Source: DATBQN01 sp963755825 (GTDB lineage: Bacteria; Acidobacteriota; Thermoanaerobaculia; Multivoradales; UBA5704). Taken from it: a stretch of 64,000 bases of DNA. The notes under the pieces were generated by a model that saw only the letters and a list, made by a program, of their open reading frames with translations, was not told the origin of the DNA and did no database searches. Shown here piece after piece: positions 29,163 to 38,872 of the stretch (the stretch's first letter is position 1; every line of letters begins with the position of its first letter). Made by a program: the position numbers and the translations under genes. The DNA lies in contig CAVWLA010000003.1 in assembly GCA_963755825.1 (NCBI GenBank), positions 2,914,001 to 2,978,000 of the forward strand, given 5' to 3'.

Positions 29163-29397
29163 CCTGGACCGTTCCTCGGTCGCGGGTAGGGCAGGCGGGG
29201 GAAAATCTGCAGGGCAATGGCATCCAACTCAAGTGCTGACAACAACATAGGGCAGACTCAGTGGAAATCCAAGGTCCTCCGGCAGCTCTCCTAGAAAAGT
29301 ACCTGGCACCTTTTTCGGCACCTCTTTCCCTGTTCCGGAAAAGAACCTGGCACCTGGCTCCCGGGCGCGGCACGGCTCTCGCAGAGGTAGGCGCGGC
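29078..29397. other. Repeat-filled intergenic region
   Basis: This 320-bp stretch between two plus-strand genes holds two groups of the dispersed repeat in opposite orientations (29077-29162 and 29294-29356), with unremarkable sequence between. A GAGGTAG ribosome site for the next gene occurs near 29383. I see no gene in it. Confidence 0.7.
29294..29356. repeat. Dispersed REP-like repeat, pair (CACCTGGCACC-type orientation)
   Basis: AAAAGTACCTGGCACCTTTT (29296-29315) is the near-palindromic form. It is followed by the TTCGGCACCT extension, and a second copy, AAAAGAACCTGGCACCTGG, lies at 29339-29357. Spacing is about 43 bp. The direction is opposite to the group at 29077. Confidence 0.85.
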
Positions 29398-31329
29398 ATG
29401 CACCGGCGTGGTCGTGTCGCCGTCCTGGGAGCGATCCTGGGCGTCGTCGCCCTCTATCTGATCTATCTCGCGGCGGCGAACCTCTATCTGCGGTCGGGGC
29501 GGCTGCAGCGGGCGCTGTCTCGCCGCCCGCAGGTCTCTCACCTCGACTACGCGGCGGCTTGGACGGTCCTCCCCGGCCGCGTCCACGTGCGCGGGTTTCG
29601 CCTCGGCGGCGAGACGCGCAACAACCAGTGGTCGCTCGCGATCGAGCGCGCCACCCTCGACATCGTCGTGCCGCGGCTGCTGCTGCGGCAATTCGTGGTG
29701 GACGGCGTCAGCGGCGACGGCGTCTCGTTCCGGGTGGCTCGCCGGGCGGATGCCGTCGTCCCCTGGTCGACCAACCCGCGCCTGCGGCCGCCGATCGACG
29801 GCTTCGCGAACCCGCCGCGGCCGGCTCCCGAGGTGCTCTACCCCGCAACACCGCCGGCACCGCCGAGGGAGAGCTGGCGGCTGCGGATCTCCGGCATCGA
29901 CCTCTCCGGCCTGCACGAGATCTGGATCGAGACGATCCGCTGGACCGGCGACGGCCGGGTGACAGGCGATCTCGACCTCCTGATCCGCCATCGCCTGACC
30001 ATCGGCGCCAGCCGGGTGGAGCTCGCCGGCGGCGACCTCTCCCAGGGCGGCACGGCGATCCTCCGCGGCCTCCACGGCGCGATCGAGGGGAGCTCGGAGC
30101 CGTTCGACCCGGCGACCGACGCCGGCCGGCCCGCCTTCCACCATCTCTTCGTCCGCGCCCGGCTCGGCGGGCAGGTCGCCAGCCTCGGCTTCCTGGCGCC
30201 GCTCCTCAAGCCGGCTGGCGGTCTCGACGTCGATGCCGCGGGCCCGCTCGATCTCGCCTTGCGCCTGGCCCACGGCCGCTTCGAGCCCGGCACCCGCGCC
30301 GTGGTGCGGGCGGACCGCGTGGCGGTCGGCGTGCTCGACTATCGGGCGACGGGCGCCGGCCGGGTGGACTACCGGGTGGTCGCCGCCGGTCCGCGTGGTC
30401 CGCGCGGCGAGCTGACGGCGGTCGTCGACCGCTTCGCCCTGGCGCGCACGACCCATCCCGGCACCTACGCGCGCGGCCGCGATCTTCGCCTCGCCGCCTG
30501 GTCGGCGCCGCCGGGGATCGACCATCCGTTCATGCCCATCGCCCTCGACGTGGCGGTCCCCAGCGCCGAGGTGCCGGACTTCTCGTACTACAACGCCTAC
30601 CTGCCGAAGACCGCCGGGATCGCCCTCCGCGGCGGCCGCGGCTCGCTCAGCGCCTCGCTCCACGCCGAAGGGCCGCGGTGGACCGGGCACGCCGATCTCC
30701 GCCTTCAAGGGGAGGGCATCGCCGCCGACCTGCTGGGCACCCGCCTGCGCGGCCGGCTCGCGCTGCACAGCCCGGTGGCGCGGCTCGATCTCCTGCAGCC
30801 GCGCTTCGACCTCGCCGGGACGGAGCTCGACGTGACCGACGTGGCGCTCGCCGCCGACAGCGCCGTCCACGTGCCGCCGGGCTGGTGGGCGCGGGCGCGC
30901 CTGGCGAAAGGCCTGCTGACGCCGGGCAAGCCGGTCTTCCTGGTCGCCGCGGTGCAGGCGAAGATCCGCGACGCCGGGCCACTCTTCGCCATCCTGGCGC
31001 CCCGCCACCGCCTGCTCGCCTGGATCGACGAGCGCCTCAAGGCGCCGGCCGATGGGGTGCGCGCCGAGGCGGCCGGCCGGCTGGGGCCGCGCCTCGTCGA
31101 GATCGATCGCCTGGCGGTCGCGGGCGGCTCGCTCGGCGTCGAGGGCCGGCTGCGCTTCGCCGGCGGCGGCCGCCGCGGCGCCCTCCTCGCGAGCTATGGG
31201 CGCCTGGCGGTCGGCATCGAGCTCGCCGGAGAGGAGCGCCGCGTCAAGCTCCTCGGGGCGCGCCAATGGTTCGCGGCCCAGGGAGACGCGGCTGGGCGAG
31301 GCGCGACGGGGCGCGGAGACGAGAGATGA
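29398..31329 (+). CDS. AsmA-like inner-membrane-anchored protein
   Basis: 643 residues. One N-terminal transmembrane helix (about 7-28, VAVLGAILGVVALYLIYLAA) is followed by a long periplasmic, beta-rich region with VRGFRLGGETRNNQWSLAIERATLDI and later ELTAVVDRFALARTT and GIALRGGRGSLSASL segments. This resembles AsmA/YhdP-type proteins that span the periplasm and are linked to lipid transport or outer-membrane assembly, without a strong signature motif. ATG 29398 has GAGGTAG upstream. It stands between two repeat groups. The assignment to AsmA is from overall look, so is moderate. Confidence 0.65.
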   Translation: MHRRGRVAVLGAILGVVALYLIYLAAANLYLRSGRLQRALSRRPQVSHLDYAAAWTVLPGRVHVRGFRLGGETRNNQWSLAIERATLDIVVPRLLLRQFVVDGVSGDGVSFRVARRADAVVPWSTNPRLRPPIDGFANPPRPAPEVLYPATPPAPPRESWRLRISGIDLSGLHEIWIETIRWTGDGRVTGDLDLLIRHRLTIGASRVELAGGDLSQGGTAILRGLHGAIEGSSEPFDPATDAGRPAFHHLFVRARLGGQVASLGFLAPLLKPAGGLDVDAAGPLDLALRLAHGRFEPGTRAVVRADRVAVGVLDYRATGAGRVDYRVVAAGPRGPRGELTAVVDRFALARTTHPGTYARGRDLRLAAWSAPPGIDHPFMPIALDVAVPSAEVPDFSYYNAYLPKTAGIALRGGRGSLSASLHAEGPRWTGHADLRLQGEGIAADLLGTRLRGRLALHSPVARLDLLQPRFDLAGTELDVTDVALAADSAVHVPPGWWARARLAKGLLTPGKPVFLVAAVQAKIRDAGPLFAILAPRHRLLAWIDERLKAPADGVRAEAAGRLGPRLVEIDRLAVAGGSLGVEGRLRFAGGGRRGALLASYGRLAVGIELAGEERRVKLLGARQWFAAQGDAAGRGATGRGDER

Positions 31330-31384
31330 TGGCGGCGAGAGGCGCGCTACCAGAGGGCCGGCCGCCCCCAATCGCCGTCCCCGG

Positions 31385-31446
31385 TCTAAACACCTGGCAC
31401 CTTACGGAGGGCTCGGCCGTCCCCAATCTAAACACCTGGCACCTTT
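31385..31446. repeat. Dispersed REP-like repeat, pair
   Basis: TCTAAACACCTGGCACCTT occurs identically at 31385-31403 and 31427-31445, 42 bp apart. A CCGTCCCC-type flank precedes both, so the duplicated unit is about 42 bp long. Confidence 0.88.
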
Positions 31447-31512
31447 CGTACCTCGAGAGCGGCCCTCTGTGTCGGGGCGGCCGCCTCGCGAACCGAACCG
31501 GAGGATGAGACG

Positions 31513-32337
31513 ATGAGATCCGCGAAGAATCCGCCGCGCCGCCTGGCGCTGGCGTCGTTTGCCGCCGCCGCCATCGGCGCCGCCGCCGTGACCCTGCTCG
31601 CCATCCCGCGCTCCGGCGCCGCCGCCGGCCCCGCGAACGGCCCCGTCGTCGTCGAACTCTTCACCTCGCAGGGCTGCTCGAGCTGCCCGCCGGCCGACCA
31701 CCTGCTCACCAAGCTGGGCGACGACCCGCGCTTCGCCGGCCGCGTGCTGCCGCTCTCCTTCCACGTCGACTACTGGAACTACATCGGGTGGCAGGACCCC
31801 TTCTCGTCGCCGCGCTGGTCGGCGCGCCAGAACGACTACGCGCGCGCCTTCCGCTCCAGCCACATCTACACGCCGCAGCTGGTCGTCAACGGCCGCACCG
31901 AGTGCGTCGGCTCGGAGGAGGGGAAGGTCACCTCGCAGATCGAGGCGGCGCTGGGGAGCGCCCCCGCCGGCGAGGTCAAGCTGACCCTCGCGCCGCAGAG
32001 CGCCGGGCCGGTCAAGGTGGAGGTCGACGCCCGCATCGCCCGCGCCGGCGCCCGCCACGGCCTCGACGTCCTGGTCGCCCTCTACCAGACCGGGCTCGAG
32101 ACGCCGGTCCGCGCCGGCGAGAACGCCCGCCGCACGCTGCGCAACGACTACGTCGTGCGCCGCCTGGAGAAGGCCTTCACGCTGCCGGCGGCGCCCGGCT
32201 CGCAGCACGCTGGCGAGGTGACGCTCCCCGTCGACCCGGCGTGGAACCGCGGCGCCCTGGGCGTCGTCGCCTTCCTGCAGGACCCGGTGACCCTGGAGAT
32301 CCAGGGCGCCGCGTCGCAGCGCCTCACGGCGCGCTAG
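31513..32337 (+). CDS. Exported DUF1223 family thioredoxin-like protein
   Basis: 274 residues. A signal peptide (LALASFAAAAIGAAAVTLLA) is followed by VVVELFTSQGCSSCPPADHLL, the CxxC hallmark of DUF1223 proteins, then FHVDYWNYIGWQDPF and YTPQLVVNGRTECVGS, all typical of that family. The fold is thioredoxin-like and exported, and the exact reaction is not known. The stop overlaps the end of the convergent anti-sigma gene by 14 bases. Confidence 0.92.
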   Translation: MRSAKNPPRRLALASFAAAAIGAAAVTLLAIPRSGAAAGPANGPVVVELFTSQGCSSCPPADHLLTKLGDDPRFAGRVLPLSFHVDYWNYIGWQDPFSSPRWSARQNDYARAFRSSHIYTPQLVVNGRTECVGSEEGKVTSQIEAALGSAPAGEVKLTLAPQSAGPVKVEVDARIARAGARHGLDVLVALYQTGLETPVRAGENARRTLRNDYVVRRLEKAFTLPAAPGSQHAGEVTLPVDPAWNRGALGVVAFLQDPVTLEIQGAASQRLTAR

Positions 32338-33271
32338 ATCGGGCTGCTGTCCAGAAGGAATAGCTGCCGACGAGCGTGCGCTTGCGCCCGGCCGCCGTGT
32401 AGAGGCGGACGGTGTGCTCGCCCGGCTCGAGCAGGCGGGGGAGGTCGACGACATAGAAGCCGTCGGGGTTGAGGACGAGGCCGTCGCCGAGCTCTCGCGC
32501 TTTCCCCGCAGCGTCGACCAGCTCGGCGGCATGCCGCTTGGCCGAGTTGTCGCTGTCGCTGGGGCGGAGCTGGAGGACGATTCGCTGCGCGCTCGGCGGT
32601 ACCGTCTGGCGCGGCGCCGCGGCGTCGCCGGAGCGCACGGCGGTGGTCTCGCCCTCCGCTTCGAGGGTCAGGATCGTCGCGTTGATGCCGATGGCCGCGG
32701 CGAGCTCGCCGCCGCTTTCGGCCGCTGCCGGCGCGCCGCCGGTGGCGCCCGCGGTGGCTCCGCTCGCCGGGCTCACCGCGGGGTGCGCCGCCGCCGCGGT
32801 CTCCGCTGCGCGCAGGCCGGCGCCGAGGCGCGCCGCCTCCTCGGCGCTGTGGACCCAGCCGCCGATCGCCACGACTCCCACCAGGCCCGCGGCGAGCGCC
32901 GAGCTCTGCCAGAAACGGCCGCGGCGCGGGCTGCCCGCCGGCGGCATCAGCAAGGCGACGCCCTCGCTCTCGGCGAGCGCCCGGCTGGCGCGCGCCATCT
33001 CGAGCTCGGCCGCGCAGTTGGCGCAGCCGGCGAGGTGGCGGTCGATCGTCTGCCGGCCGACGGTCGTCGGCTCATCCGCGGCGTAGGCGACGAGATCGGC
33101 GGTGGGGACGTGCTGGGTGAACACCTCCCACGCCAGCCGGGTCTCGGCGAGCGCCTGCCGGCAGCGCTCGCAGTCGCCGAGATGGGACTCCACCTGCTGG
33201 CGCTCCTCCGGGGTCAGGGTGCGGTTCAGCAGCCAGGGGAGGCGCTCGATCGCTTGGTCGCATTCCATCAT
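32324..33271 (-). CDS. Anti-sigma factor with two zinc-finger motifs
   Basis: 315 residues. Two N-terminal zinc-finger (zf-HC2) units are visible: HLGDCERCR and HLAGCANCA. A transmembrane helix (SSALAAGLVGVVAIGGWV) near residue 125-145 is followed by a periplasmic region with a low-complexity Ala/Gly linker and a C-terminal beta domain (RIVLQLRPSD...GFYVVDLPRLLEPGEHTVRLYT) of unknown role. ATG 33271 was chosen over GTG 33283 because GAGGG lies close upstream; either is possible. It follows the sigma gene by about 43 bp on the same strand, as its partner regulator. Confidence 0.85.
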   Translation of the reverse strand: MMECDQAIERLPWLLNRTLTPEERQQVESHLGDCERCRQALAETRLAWEVFTQHVPTADLVAYAADEPTTVGRQTIDRHLAGCANCAAELEMARASRALAESEGVALLMPPAGSPRRGRFWQSSALAAGLVGVVAIGGWVHSAEEAARLGAGLRAAETAAAAHPAVSPASGATAGATGGAPAAAESGGELAAAIGINATILTLEAEGETTAVRSGDAAAPRQTVPPSAQRIVLQLRPSDSDNSAKRHAAELVDAAGKARELGDGLVLNPDGFYVVDLPRLLEPGEHTVRLYTAAGRKRTLVGSYSFWTAARSSAP

Positions 33272-33314
33272 TGTCCCTCGCACCCCTCTGTAGGCTGTCG
33301 AAACCCGGCGGCCG

Positions 33315-33914
33315 TTACGCCACCTCGCGAGGGCGCCGGCCGCCGGCGCCGCCGAGGGCGGGGACGAGCTCGCCGCGCGCCGCCACCGCCTTCTCCCGGC
33401 AGCGCAGCACGCGCACCCGGAGCGTCCCTTCGGCGACCTCCAGCCGCTCGCTCATCTCCTTGTAGCTCAGGCCGGCGTGGATCATCCGCCACAGCTCGCG
33501 GCATTCGGCCGGCGTCCGCTCGAGCACCTGGAGGAGGAGATCTTTGACCTCCGAGCGCGCCGCGATGCTGCCGTGGGTCGACGGCACGTTGGCCGTCGCC
33601 GGCGGATCGTCCGCCCCGTCGTCGGTGTCGAGCTCGGTCCACTGCACGCGGCCGGCGGCGCGGATCTGGTCGAGGCAGGTGTGGCTCACCACCCGCCAGA
33701 GATAGGTCTTGAAGCTCGACTCTCCGCGGAACTTCCCCTGCTTGAGGAGGCGGGTCACCTCGAGGCGGATGTCCTGCAGGACGTCCTCCCAGCGCTGCGC
33801 CAGACGGCGCTGGTAGGGATAGGCGGCGCGCGAGATCCAGCCGTCGACGGTGCGCACCGCGCGGCCATCCCCGCGCAGGAACCCGGCGACCACCTCGGCG
33901 TCTTCGCTCTGCAT
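33315..33914 (-). CDS. RNA polymerase sigma factor (ECF-like)
   Basis: 199 residues. Region 2 (RRLAQRWEDVLQDIRLEVTRLL and FKTYLWRVVSHTCLDQIR) and region 4 (ERTPAECRELWRMIHAGLSYKEMSERLEVAEGTLR) can be read. An acidic linker (TDDGADDPPATAN) joins them. It is divergent from the CHAT-TPR gene and followed by the anti-sigma gene, a layout that suggests it controls this locus. TTGACT (33960-33955) lies about 40 bases upstream, but the -10 region is weak. Confidence 0.85.
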   Translation of the reverse strand: MQSEDAEVVAGFLRGDGRAVRTVDGWISRAAYPYQRRLAQRWEDVLQDIRLEVTRLLKQGKFRGESSFKTYLWRVVSHTCLDQIRAAGRVQWTELDTDDGADDPPATANVPSTHGSIAARSEVKDLLLQVLERTPAECRELWRMIHAGLSYKEMSERLEVAEGTLRVRVLRCREKAVAARGELVPALGGAGGRRPREVA

Positions 33915-34151
33915 GCGTTTCCCCGCCGTCGATGGTGACGGAGCGCCGGGGGACAGTCAAGGCTCGCGGCGGCCGCAGGGCGGTCACAAATCGCGGAGCG
34001 ACAAGCATTTGCCCGTCCCGGAGCCAGTCGCGGAGCGCGTCCCGGAGCGCCTCCGCAAGCCCCGCCCGCGCCTGGACCGCGTCTGGGTCGCGGCGACGGC
34101 GCATAGAATGAAGCGCCTGACCCGCCGAACTCTCGGCTGGAGGGAGCGCCG

Positions 34152-37100
34152 ATCGACCTGCCACGCTGCCGCCTCTCCCTCGGGTGCGACGGGGTCGGTC
34201 TCGCCCTTCTCGCCGTCGCCGCGCTCGCCCTCGCCTGTGGCCTGCCGGCGGCGCCGCCGGCGCCTCTCGAGCGGACGATCGCGGCGGGCGAGGCGCGCGC
34301 CTTCTCCTTCGCTCTGCCGGCCGAGCGCTACCTCTCGATCGCCTACCGCGAGATCGGCCTGCAGATCGGCGCCCGCCTCGTCGATCCGCGCGGCCGCACC
34401 GTCGCCGAGTCCGGGAGGGGCGAGCGGCTCAAGCTCGAGCGCCTCGATCTGCTGACGCGGGAGGCCGGCCGCTACCGTCTGGAGCTCGTGGCGCACGGTG
34501 CCGCCGGAGCCCGCGGCGCCTTCCGCCTCGAATTCGACGAGCTGCGCGCCGCCGAGAGCGGCGACGGGCTGCGGATCGCCGCGCGGCAGGCGTTCTCCCG
34601 CGGGCTCCGCCGGTGGGACGGCGGCGATGCCGCCGGCGCGCTCGTCGATCTCGCGGCGGCGGGGAGCCTCTGGCGCCGGGCGGGCGATCGCCGTCGTGAG
34701 GTCGACGCCGACAACGAGATCGGCCAGCTCCTCCTCTACAAGCCGGACGTGCAGGGCGCCTACACGAGGCTCGACGGCGCGCTCGCGGCGGCGCGGGCGA
34801 TCGGCTACGAGGGCGGCGAGGCCAAGGCTCTCGCCTACTTGGCCGTCGGGGATCTCTTCCTCGGACGTCCGCGGGCGACCGTCCCGCAGCGCAAGGCGGC
34901 GGTCCTCGACGAGAGCGGCCGAGCCCTGGAGATCTGGCGGCGGCTCGGCGATCGCGCCGAGGAGGGCGAGGTGGCCTCGAACCTCGGCTACCTCTACTCC
35001 TCGGACAATTTCCCGAAAGACCTCGGCCGGGCCGTCTCCTGGTACCAGCGCGGCCTCCGCCTGCATGGCGCCGCCGGCGACATCGAAGGCGTCGCCAACA
35101 CCCTGAGCGGGCTCGCCATCGTGCACCAGGCGAAGGGCGACTACGAGGGCGCCGAGCCGCTGCTCCTGCAGGCCCGCGAGCTCAGCCGCCGGCTGCCCGA
35201 TCGCCGCCTCGAGGCGCAGCTCGTCGCCAACCTGGCGGGCAACTACCAGAACCTGGGCGAGCCGCAGACGGCGCTCGCCATGTTCAACGACCCTCTGCTC
35301 ACCGACGAGAAGGTCGCTTCCTTCACCGCCGTCAATCAGCGGAGCAACGTCGCCGCCCTCTACTCCGAGCTCGGGAAGCTCGACCAGGCGCTCGACGTCT
35401 ACCGCCAGGTGCTGGCCATCCAGCCCGACGGCCGGGACCGCCTCCGCACGCTGATCAACATGGGCCAGGCGCTGCTCCTGCGCGGCAACGCCGGCGACGC
35501 CGAGGCGGCGCTCGCGCAGTTCGACCGTGCGCTCGAGGAGGCCCTCCGCCAGCGGTCGGCGGAGGACGAGGCGCTGGTGCGCGAGAGCATCGGCGGCTAT
35601 TACCTGGGCATCCACCAGCCAGAGAGGGCGCTGGCCAGCCTGGAGCGGGCGCAGGTGCTGCGGCACGCGGCGCCGAACCGCGCCAACGAGGCGGATGTCC
35701 TCGTTCGTCTCGGCAGCGCCTACCGGCTGCTCGGGCAGACCCAGAATGCCGACCGCGCGCTCGCCGCAGCCCTGGCCCTGGCGCGCCGGAGTGGCCGCTC
35801 CACCACTCTGGTGACCTGCCTGCAGGTCCGCGCCGCCTTCGACCTGCAACAGGGCGACCCCGAGACCGCGCGCCGCGAGATCGAGGAGGCGATCGCCAAG
35901 GTCGAAACGGAGCGCGGCCAGGTGGCGAGCAACGACCTGCGGATCTCCTTCTTCGGTCAACGGCGCGGCCTCTACGACGTCCAGATCGGTGTCCTCGCCG
36001 AGCTCGCCGGCCGCCATCCCGCCGCCGGATACGGCGAGCGCGCGCTCGCCGCCAGCGAGCGGGGGCATGCGCGCGGCCTGCTCGACCTGATCGCCGAGGG
36101 GAGGGTCGGTCTGCGCCGCGGCGCCTCGCCGGCGCTCCGCGAGCGCCGCGCCGCGCTCGACGACGAGCGCGCCAAGGCGGGCGACCGCCTCCGCCGGGCG
36201 CAGGCCGCGCCGTCGCCGGACGGGGCGCTCCTCGGCCGGCTCGAGAGCGAGCTGCTCCGCATCCAGCGCAGCGAGCAGCAGCTCGATGCCGACGTCCGCG
36301 CCCGCGCCGCCGCCGTCGATCCGGCGCCGCTCGGCGCCGCCGAGATCGAGCGCCTGCTCGACGAGCGCACGGCGCTCCTCGAGTACTGGTTCGGCGACCG
36401 GCTCGCTTATCTCTTCGTGGTGACGCGCGGCGGCCTCGCCATCCACCGGCTGGCGCGCGGGCAGGCCGACATCGAGAGGATCGCGAAGAAGGTCGGCTAC
36501 GTCCGCCAGGCGATCGAGAGGCCGAGCGGCATCGGCCTGGCGAGCTTCCGCAGCGACGCGGCCCAGCTCTACCGCGACCTGTTGCCCGCCGGCGCCGACG
36601 CCAAACCGAACCTGCTGATCGTCGCCGACGGTCCGCTCCACCGCCTGCCGTTCGAGGTCCTGCTCACCGCCGAGGTCGACCGCGGCGCGCCTCTCGCGCG
36701 CCTCCCCTATCTGCTGCGCGGCCACACTGTCGCCTACGTCCCCTCGGCGAGCGTCCTCGCCAGCCTGCGCCGGCGGGCGGCGAGCGCGAGCCCGCGCGGC
36801 GGCCAACCGCTCAGCCTTCTCGCCTACGCCTTTTCGGGCGCGCCGCTGCGTTCCGATCCCGTTGCCGCTCCCGCCGCCCTGCAGGCGGCGGCGATCCCGC
36901 GTCCGGCCGCCGCGGTCCTCGCGCCAGCGCGCGGCGCGGGATCCCTGATGCCGCTCGCCCGGGTGGATGGCGAGGTCGAGGCGATCGCCGCCCTCTACCC
37001 GGCGGCGGCGCGGGAGCTCTATCTCGACGCGCGGGCGAGCCGGAAGAACGTCGTCGACAACCCGCTGGTGGGGAAGGCGCGCCTCATCCATTTCGCCAGC

Positions 37101-37514
37101 CACGGGATCATCGACGCCGGTCACCCCGACCTCTCGAGCCTGGTGCTGGCGCCGAGCCCACCCGCCGACGACGGCATGCTCCGCCTGGCCGACATCTTCA
37201 ACCTGCAGCTCGACGCCGACCTGGTGGTGCTCTCGGCCTGCGAGACGGGGCTCGGCCAGCAGGTGCGGGGCGAGGGGCTGGTCGGCTTCACCCGCGCTTT
37301 CTTCTACGCCGGAGCCCGGAGCCTGGCGGTCAGCCTCTGGCTGGTGCCGGACAACTCGACGCCCGAGCTGATGCGGGCGCTCTACCAGCGCCTGCAGGGC
37401 GGCGACAGCAAGGCCGAGGCGCTGCGGCAGGCCAAGCTCGCCATGATCGCCCGCGGGCGATACGCTCATCCTTTCTACTGGGCACCCTTCGTCCTCGTCG
37501 GCGATCCGGGATAG
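34152..37514 (+). CDS. Exported TPR-CHAT protein (caspase-like protease domain)
   Basis: About 1120 residues if started at 34152. TPR repeats fill roughly residues 170-640, and a CHAT domain forms the C-terminal 400. The cysteine-protease dyad is intact: His984 (LIHFASHGI) and Cys1030 (LSACETGLG). The frame is open from 34107, but the first ATG/GTG/TTG is GTG 34488. Upstream in-frame codons encode a hydrophobic signal-like stretch (GLALLAVAALALACG) and a domain (ERTIAAGEARAFSFALPAERY...GRYRLELV) typical of these proteins. The only good ribosome site, GGAGGGA at 34139-34145, stands 6 bases before ATC 34152. So an ATC start, or a base error there, is likely. TAGAAT at 34104 could be a -10 box. 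If neither holds, the gene starts at 34488 (1008 residues). Confidence 0.85.
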   Translation: MDLPRCRLSLGCDGVGLALLAVAALALACGLPAAPPAPLERTIAAGEARAFSFALPAERYLSIAYREIGLQIGARLVDPRGRTVAESGRGERLKLERLDLLTREAGRYRLELVAHGAAGARGAFRLEFDELRAAESGDGLRIAARQAFSRGLRRWDGGDAAGALVDLAAAGSLWRRAGDRRREVDADNEIGQLLLYKPDVQGAYTRLDGALAAARAIGYEGGEAKALAYLAVGDLFLGRPRATVPQRKAAVLDESGRALEIWRRLGDRAEEGEVASNLGYLYSSDNFPKDLGRAVSWYQRGLRLHGAAGDIEGVANTLSGLAIVHQAKGDYEGAEPLLLQARELSRRLPDRRLEAQLVANLAGNYQNLGEPQTALAMFNDPLLTDEKVASFTAVNQRSNVAALYSELGKLDQALDVYRQVLAIQPDGRDRLRTLINMGQALLLRGNAGDAEAALAQFDRALEEALRQRSAEDEALVRESIGGYYLGIHQPERALASLERAQVLRHAAPNRANEADVLVRLGSAYRLLGQTQNADRALAAALALARRSGRSTTLVTCLQVRAAFDLQQGDPETARREIEEAIAKVETERGQVASNDLRISFFGQRRGLYDVQIGVLAELAGRHPAAGYGERALAASERGHARGLLDLIAEGRVGLRRGASPALRERRAALDDERAKAGDRLRRAQAAPSPDGALLGRLESELLRIQRSEQQLDADVRARAAAVDPAPLGAAEIERLLDERTALLEYWFGDRLAYLFVVTRGGLAIHRLARGQADIERIAKKVGYVRQAIERPSGIGLASFRSDAAQLYRDLLPAGADAKPNLLIVADGPLHRLPFEVLLTAEVDRGAPLARLPYLLRGHTVAYVPSASVLASLRRRAASASPRGGQPLSLLAYAFSGAPLRSDPVAAPAALQAAAIPRPAAAVLAPARGAGSLMPLARVDGEVEAIAALYPAAARELYLDARASRKNVVDNPLVGKARLIHFASHGIIDAGHPDLSSLVLAPSPPADDGMLRLADIFNLQLDADLVVLSACETGLGQQVRGEGLVGFTRAFFYAGARSLAVSLWLVPDNSTPELMRALYQRLQGGDSKAEALRQAKLAMIARGRYAHPFYWAPFVLVGDPG

Positions 37515-37600
37515 CCGCCGGCGTATGTAACGCGCCCGGCGTCGGCGCGCCTGTGGCAAGCGACCCAACCTTCGAACCAGCGAGCTGAAAAGGAGACCCG

Positions 37601-38068
<468 letters not shown>

Positions 38069-38098
38069 GCCGGTAGCGCGGGCTCGATGGGGTCGGCC

Positions 38099-38800
38099 TC
38101 ACCGGCGCAGGAGGTGCGTCACGGCGAGGGCGATCCACCAGATCCCCACCAGGCGGAAGATCCACAGCAGGGTGCGGATCCCCAGCAGGGTGAAGTTGTG
38201 GAGCGGGAAGGGGACGCGGAGCGCCCCTCCCGCGGCCGGCGGGGCGGCCGCCAGATAGCCCCAGGCGGCGGCGTTGACGGCGATGCCGACGACGAGCCGG
38301 AAGAGGTCGGTCGCCGCGGCGGTGTCGATGCCGGGCCCAAGACCAGGAAGACCGCGGCCGGCGGCGGCCGCGGCGAGGCTGGCGAGGAGGAGGAGGAGGG
38401 GGAGGAAGATGGCGAGGCGCAGCGGCCACGCCGCCCTCTCGACGAAGGCGAGGAAACGCGCCGCCGGCGCCCGGTGGGCGGGGCAGCAGCGGGCGGTCCA
38501 CTCGGCGCCGCCGGCGCCGAGGGCCAGCGTCTCGACCGTCTCGGGCGTCCCCGCCGCCGGCGCCGGCGGCAGGGCGCGGTTGCACCACAGGCATTTCGCG
38601 GCGAGCGCGCGGCGCATGTAGGGCCGGGCGAGAGGGCGATGGGCGGCCATGATGGCGACGCCGGCGGCGAGGCTGGCGCCGATCGGCGCCGGGTGCGCCA
38701 CGAAGAGGAAGAGCACCAGCGGGATGAAGAGGAAGAGCAGCACGCCGGTCGCTTGCAGGGCGAGCCGGCGCGGCTCGGCGCCTGCCGCGGGTTCCGTCAT
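38099..38800 (-). CDS. Membrane protein with cysteine motif, unknown function
   Basis: 233 residues. Four to six hydrophobic helices (TGVLLFLFIPLVLFLFVA, ASLAAGVAIMAA, RLAIFLPLLLLLASLAAAA, others) surround a central soluble loop with KCLWCNRA and TARCCPAH, possibly a metal site of CxxC and CCxxH form. It is convergent with the proline-rich gene and divergent from the cupin gene. No family is recognised. Confidence 0.65.
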   Translation of the reverse strand: MTEPAAGAEPRRLALQATGVLLFLFIPLVLFLFVAHPAPIGASLAAGVAIMAAHRPLARPYMRRALAAKCLWCNRALPPAPAAGTPETVETLALGAGGAEWTARCCPAHRAPAARFLAFVERAAWPLRLAIFLPLLLLLASLAAAAAGRGLPGLGPGIDTAAATDLFRLVVGIAVNAAAWGYLAAAPPAAGGALRVPFPLHNFTLLGIRTLLWIFRLVGIWWIALAVTHLLRR

Positions 38801-38872
38801 GCGAGGGAGGAGCCTATCCCACCGCCGCGGCGCTTTCGGTATGCTCGGTCCTTCGAGACGAGAGGCGACGCC

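Noticed and set aside
29074..31371. Minus-strand frame opposite the AsmA-like gene, rich in RHLE/TWHL near repeats
   Set aside because: The TWHL strings come from translating the repeat copies on the other strand. No domain is seen.
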